This document shows positions 27,528-39,084 of a stretch of 64,000 nucleotides of DNA, piece by piece (positions within the stretch are counted from its first letter, which is position 1; each line of letters starts with the position of its first letter). The notes below the pieces were generated by a model. It was not told the DNA's origin. It ran no database searches and saw only the letters and a list, made by a program, of their open reading frames with translations. Both the position numbers and the translations under genes were made by a program. This stretch comes from Liolophura sinensis (taxonomy: Eukaryota > Mollusca > Polyplacophora > Chitonida > Chitonidae). The stretch lies in assembly GCF_032854445.1 (NCBI RefSeq), contig NC_088303.1, forward strand, positions 28,625,265 to 28,689,264, written 5' to 3'.

Positions 27528-27622
27528 CTCAGATTCGTATGAGATGTCTCAGATTCGTGCAAGATGTATCAGATTTGTATGATATGTCTCAGATTCGTAC
27601 GAGATGTCTCGGATTCGTACGT
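27528..27622. repeat. 20-bp tandem repeat
   Basis: About five units of gagatgtctcagattcgtat with few changes (gtgcaagatgtatcagattt, gtacgagatgtctcggattc). Confidence 0.9.
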
Positions 27623-28984
27623 TTCTAGTTGACAGAAGCGTAAGTTCTTCATAGTTTTGACATTTATGAAGATGAAAACATTTAATACATTGATGACGTT
27701 GCACACAGTTAGCTGGAAAAAACACAGACGACGGGTGCTGAAAATCCATCATTACTGTTGAAAACATACTGTTGTCGCTTCTCTGAGTTTACTCTCTATG
27801 GTTCTATACAAAAATAAACTATATCATTTATCACAAGTTACTGTTGGCAAGATAACAGAGCGTATGATAAATGAAGAGAAGTGCCGACTAACCAAGTTTT
27901 ACATATAATAACAAATTGCCACAAATAAGTCTAATAGAGCATATTGTCTTCGTTATGTTATCATGTGATTATATTATATATCATGGCTGAGTATATACAC
28001 CAATCTAAATATCGTAATCGTGTCTAATTCCGCTTAACCCTGGCCGAGGGACTTTAAAATTCACAGGTTAGGTTTTTCATAAATGGTAACCGTTTCGCCT
28101 TCGTCATTTCCCTTTCTTGTAGATAAACATGCACTGTGTTGTTTTATATACTAAAACTCAGCCGTAGAGAACATTAAAGTACAAAGCACAGCATTTTGCA
28201 TAATAACACAGACAGATGCATCAGATTCCTAAGGTAACATTGTGTTTATAGAAAAATAAAAAGTGCGTTTTCAATTTAACAGGAGTCATAAACCTGAGCA
28301 TGATTTCACTTCTATAAGAAGAGATCAAGAGATAGGCTTACGAAGTTCACAGAAAACCATGTGTGAGATGGTGCTATTAAAATGAATTAAGATTGAAATT
28401 CAAATGTCACATATGCGAAAGCAATTACACCTATGCAATTCATCTTGCAGACGTAAGAGACATCGATATGAGCATACCGTAGGTCAATCCTGCACTTCTC
28501 CAAAGCAATATTACGTTGTACAGATCGAGAAGCGATCCGGCATGGAACCAGAAAGTTCAATTACACAGTGTCTTGTCAAATTAAATCAATTGTTTGGCCT
28601 CTGAATTGAACGGTGAAGAGTTACGGGCCTTTTGGGACCACTATCTGTCTGCTTTTTGACAGCTTAGAGACGCTCTTGAAATTCGTTCAGCCTTATCTGC
28701 CACTCTGAATGAGACTGTCCCACGAGACTGATTCCTATCAGGCAAATCAGACAACTGCATGTGAAATTAAACACAGACATAAATTCCTGGCCGTCTTATC
28801 TGGTAAGACAGTATGACGTCTCCACACTCTAGGCACGTCGACATGAGATAGACGCTGTGAGGGATAAGGCTATAGGTTCTTAATAGTCACGTTAGGCAGC
28901 ATTTCACTACACACCTTCACAGACTTGTCGATGTCTTAGACATCCTCATACCTGTATGGAATGAGGCGGTATTCCAGTGCTATA
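27623..28984. other. Intergenic DNA, no recognised gene
   Basis: Unique AT-rich sequence with no supported feature. Confidence 0.5.
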
Positions 28985-29135
28985 ATGGTTGCAGTGGGAC
29001 TTTCCCTTTAATACATTCGGTAGAGCGCTGTTCTTCGATTTTGGAGATCAGAGTTCAAATCCTGGTGTGGGTCATAGAGTAAATCTTTCAACCAGCAAAT
29101 TAATTGGTGCCGTAACAAAATAGGTTCCAAGAAGC
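28985..29135 (+). mobile_element. tRNA-derived SINE-like repeat, copy 1
   Basis: An A-box-like stretch (cattcggtagagcg, 29015-29028) and a B box (gagttcaaatcctg, 29051-29064) are followed by agagtaaatctttcaaccag. A second, more decayed copy with the same order of landmarks starts at about 29385. Confidence 0.6.
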
Positions 29136-29148
29136 GTGGGGCGCTGCG

Positions 29149-29283
29149 GCCAGTTTCACAAAGCGACATACGACAATTTTATTGTACATTTGTCGTACGA
29201 TATTTTGTAATTCACTGTTACCATACCATTGTCCTATATGTGCGATTATCGTACATGTCACGACATCTTTGTGAAGCTGGGCC
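29149..29283. mobile_element. MITE-like inverted-repeat element, ~135 bp
   Basis: The left end (ggccagtttcacaaagcgac) is the near reverse complement of the right end (gacatctttgtgaagctggg, then cc). A second internal inverted repeat (tacgacaa ... ttgtcgta, about 29168-29198) lies inside the left half. There is no coding capacity. The structure fits a non-autonomous DNA transposon or a foldback element. The element sits between two copies of the neighbouring SINE-like repeat. Confidence 0.7.
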
Positions 29284-29384
29284 CAGGACGTGTGAACGTG
29301 GGTGTGCCCTGGGAGTTGTGAGGATTAAAGTGTGAATGAGTGTAACGGGAGCAGATTTCCAGTGCTTATACCAGTAATAATTAA

Positions 29385-29500
29385 GTGGAATCTCCCTTTA
29401 GCTCCGTTGGTGCAGCATTGGACTTCACATCCTGGTTTGATGTACTCAGTAAATCTATCACCAATTAATCCTGCACCGCATGCTTGAACTTTGTCGTAGC
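29385..29500 (+). mobile_element. tRNA-derived SINE-like repeat, copy 2 (decayed)
   Basis: Shares tccctttagctccgttggtg, a reduced B box region (acatcctggtttgatgtac) and cagtaaatctatcaccaatt with the copy at 28985. The B box is damaged. Confidence 0.5.
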
Positions 29501-30860
29501 TATAAAAACTGCCCAGTGTACGGCTGCCAGAGATGGATAGGCCTTCTGCTCATTAAGTGTGTAAAGTACTAAAGATATTATTTGAAAGACCGCAGCATAG
29601 AGAACAAAATCAGAGCAATGAAGACAGATTGGGACCTCTTGTTAATTTACCTCAGTTAGCGTCTTTAACGGCTAGAAACACACGGAAGTCGGCATAATTC
29701 AGTGCATTAAGCAGTCAAAGACAATTTGGCTAAATCCATTTTAACCACACTGTCTTCCTGTACCCACAAACCTATCCGCCTATTTCAGATAATTAATACG
29801 GGAATCAAATTAATAAATAAAATAAAAAAACAGCTACAACGAATAACACTTACAGTTACGTATACAAGTGTCAAAGTTTCAAATCTAACTTCACACACAA
29901 TTTAGCGAGACTAATTCAGCTGAAAGAATCCGAAGCTGATTGGGACCAAACGTGTTGATTGGTCTCTCCAACTACAGATTCGTCCAGTGACACTATGACA
30001 CTAGACCCAGTCTGTAGACATAAAATATTTACGGTTTACGTTCGCGTAGCGTGGCTCGGGTGAAGAGACACAAACCTGTGTGGAGTTTATTAGGCAGTTC
30101 GTTGTTAATTTGAACACTCATTAACACGAACTCGATAGGCCATCCGCTGACCTACTCAGACGTCTTGTTAAAGACAAGTGAGCAATCCTGATCGGACAGC
30201 CACAGATGTGCCTCCGCTAAGGAGACGTAGCGGAGACAGTATAGGCCACTCCAGTCATGTAAGCGATACCAGCTTACATGACCAGACCACCGTCACCCAA
30301 ACTCAAGCTCAGTCCGTGTTCTTAATATTGGATGAGTCGTCTAACGTCGACCAAGCGCCAATTTATTTCGGGTTTAACCTGATCCAGTGTTATCAGATTA
30401 CCCTTATGTTGTCATCTGTCAGACAGCGAGTTTAACTTCACGCATTTGAGCAGTTTTGATCAGTCGATGAAAAAATTGTGTCTTTTTTTTTCACCTACGT
30501 TGGATCGTTATAGACAGCAAAACAGGTATGCCATAATGGTGGAAGATAAATGGTCTCCAGCGGACGTTAGACTACGCAAACGACCATATGAGCGTCTTCC
30601 AATGGTTATGGTGACCCATTCCCCGCCAAGCAGTGAGAGCGGGGGGTGGGGGAATCAAACTGCCTGTCCAGGGCCGGGGATGAGCCCACACACGTCGTAT
30701 GTTCTAGCAAATGCGCTAGAGTCCGTTATGTTTGTGTTAAACTTTCAGGTATGTTGCTGGGAATTGTACTGATCTGCCCCAAACATCCGTCATTGCAACT
30801 GACCCTCTGTGAGACACGGGGCCTCCGTTGCCGGAAGGGTTAGTGTGCCTTATAAATATG
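29501..30860. other. Intergenic DNA, no recognised gene
   Basis: Two neighbouring plus-strand frames (85 codons at 30178-30435, 108 codons at 30446-30772) have no identifiable domains or splice context. I treat them as chance. Confidence 0.4.
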
Positions 30861-31009
30861 GTCATACATGGGAAGGCCTTCCAGAAACCTGCGAATGGTC
30901 GTGGGGTTACCCCCAAACTATACGCGGTTGTCTCCCACCATAACGCCGTCGTAAAAGTGGAATATTTTTGTTAATGGCGTGAAACACTAATCAAATAAAT
31001 AAATAAATT
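30861..31009 (+). mobile_element. SINE family 1 fragment (3' half)
   Basis: Matches the family from gtcatacatgggaaggcctt through aaacctgcgaatggtcgtgg and tctcccaccataacgccgtc to a caaataaataaataaat tail. The family's 'ttgagtacggcgt' motif has decayed to 'ttaatggcgt'. Confidence 0.85.
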
Positions 31010-34000
31010 CAGTCTGTGAGACACCACGTCACTTTGACATAATATTGTAACAGCCTGATGAGCTCTAAGCTGCTTTGTCCACAAACACATGTTGTAATGA
31101 ACACGCTGGTTCATCGATGGTAATATATATAGAATAAACAATGCTTATTTTCACGTTTTACGTAACGCTAAAATGACAATTTGAAAAAAAAAACACTTCA
31201 TAAAATATCGCAGCAATCCAGGCAAATACAACCGGATTGAGGATTTCAGCCAAAGAGTTGTTGTTGTTTTGTTTGTTTGTTTTTTTTTTTTTTTGCGGCT
31301 GAGTCGTTTACACCGTTCATTCCTTATAATGAAATTCATTTAAATTTTTCATCATTGTTGATAACCTTCAGTTGAACAATTGCACGCTGTTTCACAATGT
31401 AACTTTAATATCCAACTGATAATTAATATATCTTGCGCTCAGCGTGACTGTGATTATATAATTCCAATCCACGTAGTTGCTGAGATATTTCTGGCGGAAG
31501 TACAAAGTACAAAGTGAGTTTGAAATAAGTCAATATTCCCTGCGGTCATGCACGTCATATTTTGATATCTATAGACTTACGGCTGGATATTTATAGCGCC
31601 TTTTATCCAAGAATAAGAAGAGCCAGTAGGAGAAAGTAAACAACGCTGCAAATTTAAGGTTGATCTATCTGGTTAAAATAGACATCCTATATATCTTAAT
31701 TTCCAGGTTAGTCACTTCTGACGCAACTTGAACAGTTATGAAATTTCTTTTTTATCTTTCAGTAATTTACAAAATCACAGATGGACTAAATTTTTCTTTG
31801 TTTACATGTTATTAATTGATCAATCTGAAATACAGAATGTTTGCATCTACTGCATCACAATGTGCAAAATTTTGCGTCAACATACAGTAACATTTTAAAA
31901 CCCAAAATTTGACTTCAGTCGATAAATACATTTTGAAACTGTTACATATACATGGGAAGGCCTTTTTATAGTATGTATACACCTCCCTCGCTCACCCTAA
32001 GTCCACCCTGGTGTACTCAATATAAATTTTTGGCCAAAATTATTTATCGAGATCGTCTGTGATTGGAATTCACCAATGGGTCAGTCCCACGTTAAGCGCC
32101 TTGTCTGCTTGAGCCATGGAAAGGTGGATAAAATACGGAAACTTTCAAGACTTAGCGTTAGCAATAACGTTTAGCATACAGCCCAGTGAAAACTAACACC
32201 TTTGACAGCGGACGGATCGCCGGTCGTCGCTCCCGGAGGACTAGAGAGATTTGTCCGGGATGACCAAGGCTTCCGTTCTGGAGCCCTTCCTGTCCCTTCT
32301 GATATGTTGGAAGAAAGGTCAGTAGGTATTTACCGACGGCTGGGTGTCTGGTCCGTGTCTCAGGAGAGCTTCACTGTGTGCTCGGTCTCCAGGTGACAAT
32401 CTCCATTTAACACTACTCTTGCCACTTCTCCATTACACCGTTTGATCAGTATTTCGTAAATGGATAGGAACAGGTGTCCTCCGTCTACGCAATTGCTGAG
32501 TGTGAAAGATGTTGATTATTTGTATTACGCACTTATAAAACAGTGGCGAGGTTTACGTGTGGAGGAGGAAAGTCAGCGCCCGGGTTGGGGTTTGAGTGTG
32601 AGGGGTGAGGGTAGGTGAAACACGGCTTCTTGCCTGGTTTGTGTCAAACCTGGACCTAAAAGCGCAACAGAACTGCTGAGAGCTGGAGCGGAAACTTCTA
32701 CCTCATTGTTTAATTATAAAGTTATAAATGATAAAGTTAGTCTACTTTGCAAAATATATCTATCATCATTTACATCTGAGAAATTAACGAAGGATACCAT
32801 AACATTCTAACACTTTCTAATGAATTAATGTCTTATTTGGTTTTACACTCTCGTATTATGTTGTATATTGTATTCGTCCATAAACCAGGATTCTGCTGGT
32901 GAACAAAGTGTCACCGAGGCCTGGTCTCTTTGCATTGTATTGTGTTATTTTATATTAAATACGATGACAACATTGAGTAATTCCAAACCAAGGATCATTA
33001 TTAACTTGCAATTAACATAACTTGATTTTTCCCACCTAGGTCTGCTTAAACCGTTGTGCTTTTACATGAGCATCTACAATAAAAGAATAATAAATAAATC
33101 TAGAACAAAACCCTAAATTGGAAAAAGGCCAGATTTCACTAATTAAATATGATCATTTGTCAAATATCACATTGTCTAAGCTACTCTGTTTTACTCTCCG
33201 TGTTGTGGTCTACTATACTGACTTGTAGAACAATGGTGAGTTGAAGATAAATACCGCCCTGCGCCAGGTTACTGACATTTCCCCAGACTTAAAGACACCA
33301 TGGAAAGAGTGAGTGTTGAATTTCAGCAGACAACTGCCTCCGTCAATTTCCGGTCTCCAGGAACGAAAGCAATGTGTTAGCGCCGCACTATTTAAAGTTC
33401 CTTCTTTCTTGTTAATTTTACTAATTTCGTCCCTATAAATTCTTATAAAATTTAACTGTTTTAACAAGTATTTGCTCATCAGAACTTTGTAATTCAAATA
33501 AATCAGATTTGTCCCTTACAGCCTATCAGATCATAACATCTTTTGTCACAGAGGGTGTTCTATCCAAAGAATCCATTGGTCAGCAGTGATAGCATGCGTG
33601 ATATGAACGTTGGTCCACTAACGGTAGTTAGTGCAAACCCAACTATGATTGACAGACATTTTCCTTATCAGAATTATGGTTTAAGTCACGTAGGTGTCAA
33701 TAGTTATCTAATTATCACACCAAGTGCAGATAATTAGACACAGCCACATGCTTACAAGATTTTGCTGGCGCCTTTCTGTGAGGATGCCTTCCGTCATTAT
33801 TTATCATATTTTACCCCAGTGAAATCACATTCAAAACAGATTTTCAGAGAATACATCTGTCGTCTGTCCTGAATTTGTCAATTTGTTATTTACCGTTTGA
33901 AGTAATCAAACTTCAAATATAGGACTGCAGGAGACATTGCCAGCTTTTCTTGGACTTCGCTGATGGAATTGCCTGTGGTTTTCTTGATTATTTCACGTCT

Positions 34001-35210
34001 TTTGAGGTTTGCCTGTGAGTCAGGCACTTGCCAGACCACTTAGAAGGCTTCATTGTGACAGAGAAGACAGCACGTAAAAAGGTTTACCCAATATATTTCC
34101 AAAAATAAATAGGTGTTGAAATATTTATGTAAATGGAGACAGAAGAAATCAGACCAATACCAAGTAACTGCCTGATGCGACAAAGCAATATGTTGTTTAT
34201 AAATTTCCAGACGAAATTGAGTTCATAACTATATTTGATATCTGTGTATTCTTGATGAGGTAAATGCCTATAAATATAGGAAATAAATATATTTGGATAT
34301 TTTTTTCTAACTTTGCTTTATAGCTGATTTTAAAGGCGTTTGGTTTTTTTTTTTGTTCTGATTTTGGATATTTTCCTGATTTTAACCTAGTCATTTCCTC
34401 ACTCATTTTTTCATTTTCTTTGTATCAAGACAGAGATACAATTTAAGTGTTCTTTTCTTTCAGCATAGCTCTTTGTGTCACCACAAAAATACAGTTCCAA
34501 CGTTCTATTCTTTTAGTATAGAAACTGAATTTGTCGTTGTGATGTTTCCGCCTTTGACAGGTAATTTGCTTGTAAATAACTACCAAAACGGCCAAAAATT
34601 GCTCATCCAAACTGACATACGAGCAGATAAGGACGGGTGGAATGAAACCCAAAGGTCTACTTTGGAATAAATCAATGTTAAAATTACCATTGCCGAAGGA
34701 AAATGTGACCGACGTCTTGAATCCAAACCTCGTGTACCGACGAGCCACTTAGCGTTACCTCAAAACGCACGCTTAGCGTGACCTCAAAACGAACAATTAT
34801 TTGGTTCATTGGCAATTAACATCATGAACAGAAATAGAAGATTGCCAATTGAGGAATTTATTACATAGTAATTAATGGTTATTGAAATGTTCACATTACA
34901 CTACAACATTCTTCGGGAGGCAAAAGCACGGGTTGGTGTATTATGCAGAAAGATTCAGAGCTCAGATATCATTGGACCAAAACCAACAACGTATTCAGAA
35001 TAAAAGGTTAGGTTGTGCTACTTACAGTTCAAACTACTAACTCGCTAGTTTTAAGAACATGGTGCCTCAGGGAGTTTGCAGAGCATGTGATAAAGAATAC
35101 TAGAGCCTCGCTCGCCACGCAGTATCTGCTGAACTCGTTGACTGGTGGTTTAAAAAAATGTTATCACGCAAGATTGAGATCTAATGCGCTGGCAAAACTG
35201 AATAGAACAG
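31010..35210. other. Intergenic DNA upstream of the receptor
   Basis: No named gene. A poly-T run lies at 31280-31294. A weak exon candidate lies at 32209-32317. Scattered short frames show no domains. The receptor's first exon and promoter may lie here but cannot be placed. Confidence 0.45.
32209..32317 (+). CDS. Weak candidate coding exon, unidentified
   Basis: A 64-codon open frame (32202-32396, TTG-initiated) sits in a locally GC-richer patch. An acceptor-like 'tttgacag' precedes position 32209 and a donor-like 'gaaag|gtcagt' follows 32317, bounding 109 bases. The peptide includes VVAPGGLERFVRDDQGFRSG. I recognise no family. The open frame does run on past the donor to 32396, so the splice reading is not required. 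It may be chance. Confidence 0.12.
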
Positions 35211-35400
35211 ACAATATTTATTTATTTATTTGATAAACAGGGGGAAACCCACAACCATCCGCAGGTTGGTGACAGACCTTCCCACGTACAGCCGGAGGGG
35301 AAGCCAGCATGAGCTGGACTTGAACTCACAGCAACAGCATTGGTGAGAGACTCCTGGGTCATTAAGCTGCGCTAGCGCGCTAATTGACTGAGCCATGGAG
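35211..35400 (-). mobile_element. SINE family 1, internally deleted
   Basis: The plus strand reads the A/T tail (tatttatttatttgataaac), then the reverse complement of the body (aaacccacaaccatccgcag; ttcccacgtacagccggagg), the B box (gagctggacttgaactcaca) and the tRNA-like head (gactgagccatggaggct). The segment with 'ttgagtacggcgt' is missing, so the tail joins the body directly. It lies just upstream of the receptor's UTR exon. Confidence 0.88.
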
Positions 35401-35567
35401 GCTCATGAACAGATAATAGAAGTGCACATTACCTTCTTTGACAGGATTTGCAGACTATCACCTTGCCACATTTCTTGTAAAGATTCTTTGCACAAAATAC
35501 ATACATGTATATCTTTGATTGTTTCAAAAGCTAACGGTAATTCTTTTCTATTCCTCTTGCTTTACAG

Positions 35568-35620
35568 GGTAGAAGAAAAATCGGAGAAGAAGTGGTGTAA
35601 ATTCCAGTAGAAAGATTGAA
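35568..35620 (+). other. Probable 5' UTR exon of the receptor gene
   Basis: A 53-base segment bounded by a good acceptor (ttcctcttgctttacag, ending at 35567) and a consensus donor (gaa|gtaagtatac, GT at 35621-35622). If joined to the acceptor at 36731, it adds an in-frame TAG at 35570-35572 and no in-frame ATG before the receptor start. This is what a true 5' UTR would give. Because this exon itself has an acceptor, a further upstream first exon and promoter must exist and were not identified. Confidence 0.5.
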
Positions 35621-36731
35621 GTAAGTATACTTGTTATAAATGGTGTAAAGGATATCTCCAAATCATTTTTGATATGCTTTTATCTTAATGTGCGAAATAT
35701 GTTCGATGTCCTTAATGGATTGAATTTCCACCCAAACATCCAAAGCTGGTATTGTCGCTTGAGGTGAAAGCTTTAATCTAAGCTAGCCCTTAAGTCACAG
35801 TTAACTCGGTTCATCCAATCCATACCCTTCACGTGCTACTCCCTCAACCTGGCGATGGTTCCAGTCGCATATCTTCTCACTCGAATGAAAGCCCAGGTAA
35901 CTGTGATCACAGTGGGTTCAACAGTACAATATTACCACCTACACAATAAACTTCCTATGAATTACCTCCCTTGTTATACGTCAACAGCTGTGACATATAG
36001 CGAGATTAGTTTGCGGCCCTATTCAGTATACAGAAATACACAATTTGTAACTTTTAACGAATATGACACGGACTGACGCCGTTATGGCAAGGTTACATAC
36101 AGCGAATACTATAATTATCATATACTATTAGATACATAAGATTACATTTTCATATTTTTTAATATATTTAACGTATGCTTGAAGTGAAAGGAAATGTTTT
36201 AAATTCAATCGGCCACAGACCGGCTGTCATATACATATCAAAGCCTCGAGTTTGACCGGAATCGAATTTTGTATTTTTACTGGATTTCCACACAAAAATT
36301 GTATTTCAGGTGTTAAGCAGGTCTTAATTTTAGTAGTTTCCAGTTATCAACACACTTGATGAGCAACAAGTTTAAATTTCATATTATGATAACGAAGAAC
36401 CTGGTGACTTGATGGTTATATTTTTGTGGACCTGCAGAAGTGAAATGTTGGGGTTTCGAAAAGATGCATGTGTAATTTGCAATCATGACACCATGTACAC
36501 TTTCATGAGCTGTTTAATGAACACTATACGAAGTATGGGTATACCATTGACACCATGTATTGCAACGGGTACTGCACTAGTATTTATAATTGCTGCTTTG
36601 TTGAACATAACTGTTCATTTTTTTTTTCAAATATCTTGCGTAAAGTGCATGTTTTTTCGCTGTAGATGGACCTGTTGGGTTTGTAAGTGTACATATATAA
36701 GTAAATGGTATTATCACTTCTTTTCTTACAG
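35621..36731 (+). other. Probable 5' UTR intron of the receptor gene
   Basis: Starts gtaagtatac and ends with a pyrimidine-rich tract and cag (tcacttcttttcttacag, ending at 36731). The intron is 1,111 bases. The 112-codon frame at 36409-36747 lies almost wholly in it and shows no domain of its own. Confidence 0.5.
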
Positions 36732-36740
36732 TTTCTCGCC

Positions 36741-37946
36741 ATGCTGATTCCGGACAACTCTACGGTGGGCTATCAGCCTGATGGGGAAGGGACCCAGGGG
36801 AGCGAGTCGGAACGGTACAAGATCTACATCGTCATGTCCTACCTGTCCATATTCTCTGTTATGGGCACAATTGGCAACGCCCTTGTCCTGTACGTGTTCT
36901 CCAAGATGCTGAAACAGAACCTTACCTCTACAATCTTCATCCTGACGCTGGCCGGTACGGACTTCGTAACATGCCTCGTCACGATACCTTTCACCATCGT
37001 TATGGAGTATTTGGAATTCATAATACGATTCGAGGTGCCCTGTAAGATTTACGGCTTCATCCTGTCTTACACAGTGATGTATTCTTCGCTAATCATGGTG
37101 GCCATTGCTTTCGACAGGTATCTTTGCATCTGCCACCCTTTTTTGCACGCGATGAACATGAAAAGAGCTCGTATCATTGTCATTGTGCTGGCCATGCTCA
37201 CTTTCGCGCTGAGTTTGGTTCTGGCGGCGAGCAACTCCGTCTATGTGTACAAAAAGATTGAAGACTTCAACGGGAGCAGAATTACAAGTGGGCAGTTTGG
37301 CAACAGCTCTTTTCCGGAGTCCAACACAACGCGTTGGGAGCATTACTACACCGGTGTGTGTTCCCTAGACAGAAACGTCCTCGGAGAACATATCTATCTT
37401 GGAATTAAGTACATCCACAACTCGTTTTTTGTGCTGGCAATCGTCGTGGCGTTTGTCCTGTATTCGCTGATCATGAGACGTGTGCTAGCTAGAACGAAGA
37501 GCAGGCGCGGGTTCTCTATCAAGTGTCCGTGCCTGGGGACCAAGAGTCACGGAGATACACAGCTTTCGCCCATGAATGGAGAGAGTCAGTTGTCGAGTAG
37601 CACCTCTCAAGATCCGTCTCTTGTCGACAGTGGTTCGGCGAAACCAGATGTCATTCAACAAAAACCTTTGATTCGACGCGGCTCGAAAAAAAGTGACAAA
37701 AACCTTATGGCCAATTTGAAAATAGCTGGTACATTGTTTGTCGTGACCATCGTGTTTTTTGTAACATTTTTCCCGGCTTGGTTGATGGTGACCGGGACTA
37801 TCGATAGTGACATTATCCTGTTTAACATTTACTTCCTCTACAACGTGGCTAACCCAATCATATACGCTTTCATGAACCAGAATTTTAGAATCCATTTACA
37901 AGAGTTATTTTCGTGTATGAAGCGTGGGACAGGAAAACGGAAGTGA
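36741..37946 (+). CDS. Class A (rhodopsin-like) G-protein-coupled receptor, orphan
   Basis: 401 residues, complete, coding sequence in one exon. Seven hydrophobic segments lie near residues 28-54, 63-90, 102-127, 144-169, 221-246, 326-351 and 355-377. Family hallmarks are present: G45-N46 in helix 1, D74 in helix 2, the C101-C207 pair expected to form the extracellular disulphide, D125-R126-Y127 after helix 3, P345 in helix 6 and N371-P-I-I-Y375 in helix 7. N-glycosylation sequons lie at N6 in the N-terminus and at N177, N188 and N195 in the second extracellular loop. The third cytoplasmic loop is long (about 247-325), serine-rich and basic, and C392 could be palmitoylated. I chose the ATG at 36741 over the one at 36705, because 36705-36731 is the pyrimidine-rich intron end. 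The chosen ATG has G at -3, and the likely upstream exon supplies an in-frame stop. The helix-6 toggle tryptophan is replaced by F343 (FVTFFPAW). The receptor should sit in the plasma membrane and signal through a G protein. It looks peptide- or amine-receptor-like, but its ligand cannot be assigned. Confidence 0.95.
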   Translation: MLIPDNSTVGYQPDGEGTQGSESERYKIYIVMSYLSIFSVMGTIGNALVLYVFSKMLKQNLTSTIFILTLAGTDFVTCLVTIPFTIVMEYLEFIIRFEVPCKIYGFILSYTVMYSSLIMVAIAFDRYLCICHPFLHAMNMKRARIIVIVLAMLTFALSLVLAASNSVYVYKKIEDFNGSRITSGQFGNSSFPESNTTRWEHYYTGVCSLDRNVLGEHIYLGIKYIHNSFFVLAIVVAFVLYSLIMRRVLARTKSRRGFSIKCPCLGTKSHGDTQLSPMNGESQLSSSTSQDPSLVDSGSAKPDVIQQKPLIRRGSKKSDKNLMANLKIAGTLFVVTIVFFVTFFPAWLMVTGTIDSDIILFNIYFLYNVANPIIYAFMNQNFRIHLQELFSCMKRGTGKRK

Positions 37947-38934
37947 CACTTAAGGTGATCAGCCTCACAGGATGCATCCTTAGAAACCAGACCACCCTGG
38001 TGACTTTGTACATCAAAATGATCTGGTGCATTCTCGAGCACAAGTGTAGGAATTATTGTAGTTCGTCGAAGATGTTTGTTCACGAGCGACTCGGCTGTTG
38101 CTACAGGGTTACCTTCCGAAAACTGCGAATTAGTCGCCAAAAGTGTTTTTGTGTTTTCAGAACAATTGGTGTTAAAATTCCTACAGGAAGCCCAGGACAT
38201 GAATTAAGAAGGTTCCTGTGACTTTTAGAAGAGACTTACCATCTGATAAACGTGGTTTTAACCCCAAAACTCCGTGTTATTTCGTTAGCTGTGTACAGTT
38301 AAAGCTTTGTATAACTTTCATCAACATATCAAAGATCGTTTCAGTCTGATATGTTGTACAACACATACCAACCATGTAGAGCTGCTGTCTACCAGAACCA
38401 ATAAATACCCGATGAGAACTGAATATCCAGCATAACCTTACACTCATAACACTCGTTTGGAATTGTGAAAAGATGTGCATGAGCATAACCTATCAAAACA
38501 GAATGAAAATTACAAAACTGAACGCATTTAAGTACCCCTGTACAAGTAAAAACTTTGTTCAGGTGAATACTGCGCATATACAGCGTTGAGACAAATATTA
38601 ACATGAATCGAAATGTGACTGATATATTTTGATTTGAAGAGCCACATTCTGGAAACAGCTGAATATAATGACGGTATGTTTGAAACAGACCTTGTTTCCG
38701 GATCTGTAAGGTTGGCATTATTTGTCTGACTGTGAAATTTTATGAAAGACCAGTATGCGTTCACATCTCTGTGCACAATCATGAACGACACTCGTGGACA
38801 CAGAACACCGACGGATAACAAGGAAATCAGTAATTGGGGTATGGCACCCGTTTTGCGTGCAGGAACAAGCAGATACTTGCTACTCATATCTTGAAGTTGA
38901 TTGCAATGTGTGTGTGACCTCTGACGTGCCAATA
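37947..38934. other. Receptor 3' UTR and flanking intergenic DNA
   Basis: No second gene is evident. Open frames of 102-152 codons on both strands (37913-38221 +; 38389-38718 and 38528-38986 -) overlap one another and have no domains. Part of this region is probably the receptor's 3' UTR. Confidence 0.45.
38400..38405 (+). terminator. Candidate polyadenylation signal
   Basis: The first clear AATAAA after the receptor stop codon, about 450 bases downstream. This would give a 3' UTR of ordinary length. I see no further GT-rich support strong enough to be certain. Confidence 0.35.
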
Positions 38935-39084
38935 AGATATTCTTACCAAAAGTGAAACCGTCTGGAAAATGTCTGACTATAAACACTGGCTTCTGGTGTG
39001 TTTACGTCTGATTTCAAGACTACTGGAATACCGACGGAAATATGTCTGACATATAACTCTGGTGTGTTTTTGGCAAACCAACAG

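Noticed and set aside
36705-36740. The first ATG of the receptor open frame as the start codon
   Set aside because: It falls in the pyrimidine-rich end of an intron, ahead of a good acceptor at 36731; the ATG at 36741 has better context and an upstream in-frame stop if spliced.
37485-37895. Minus-strand 136-codon frame antisense to the receptor, and similar frames at 37089-37343 and 37838-38200
   Set aside because: They are shadows of the receptor coding strand with no family features.
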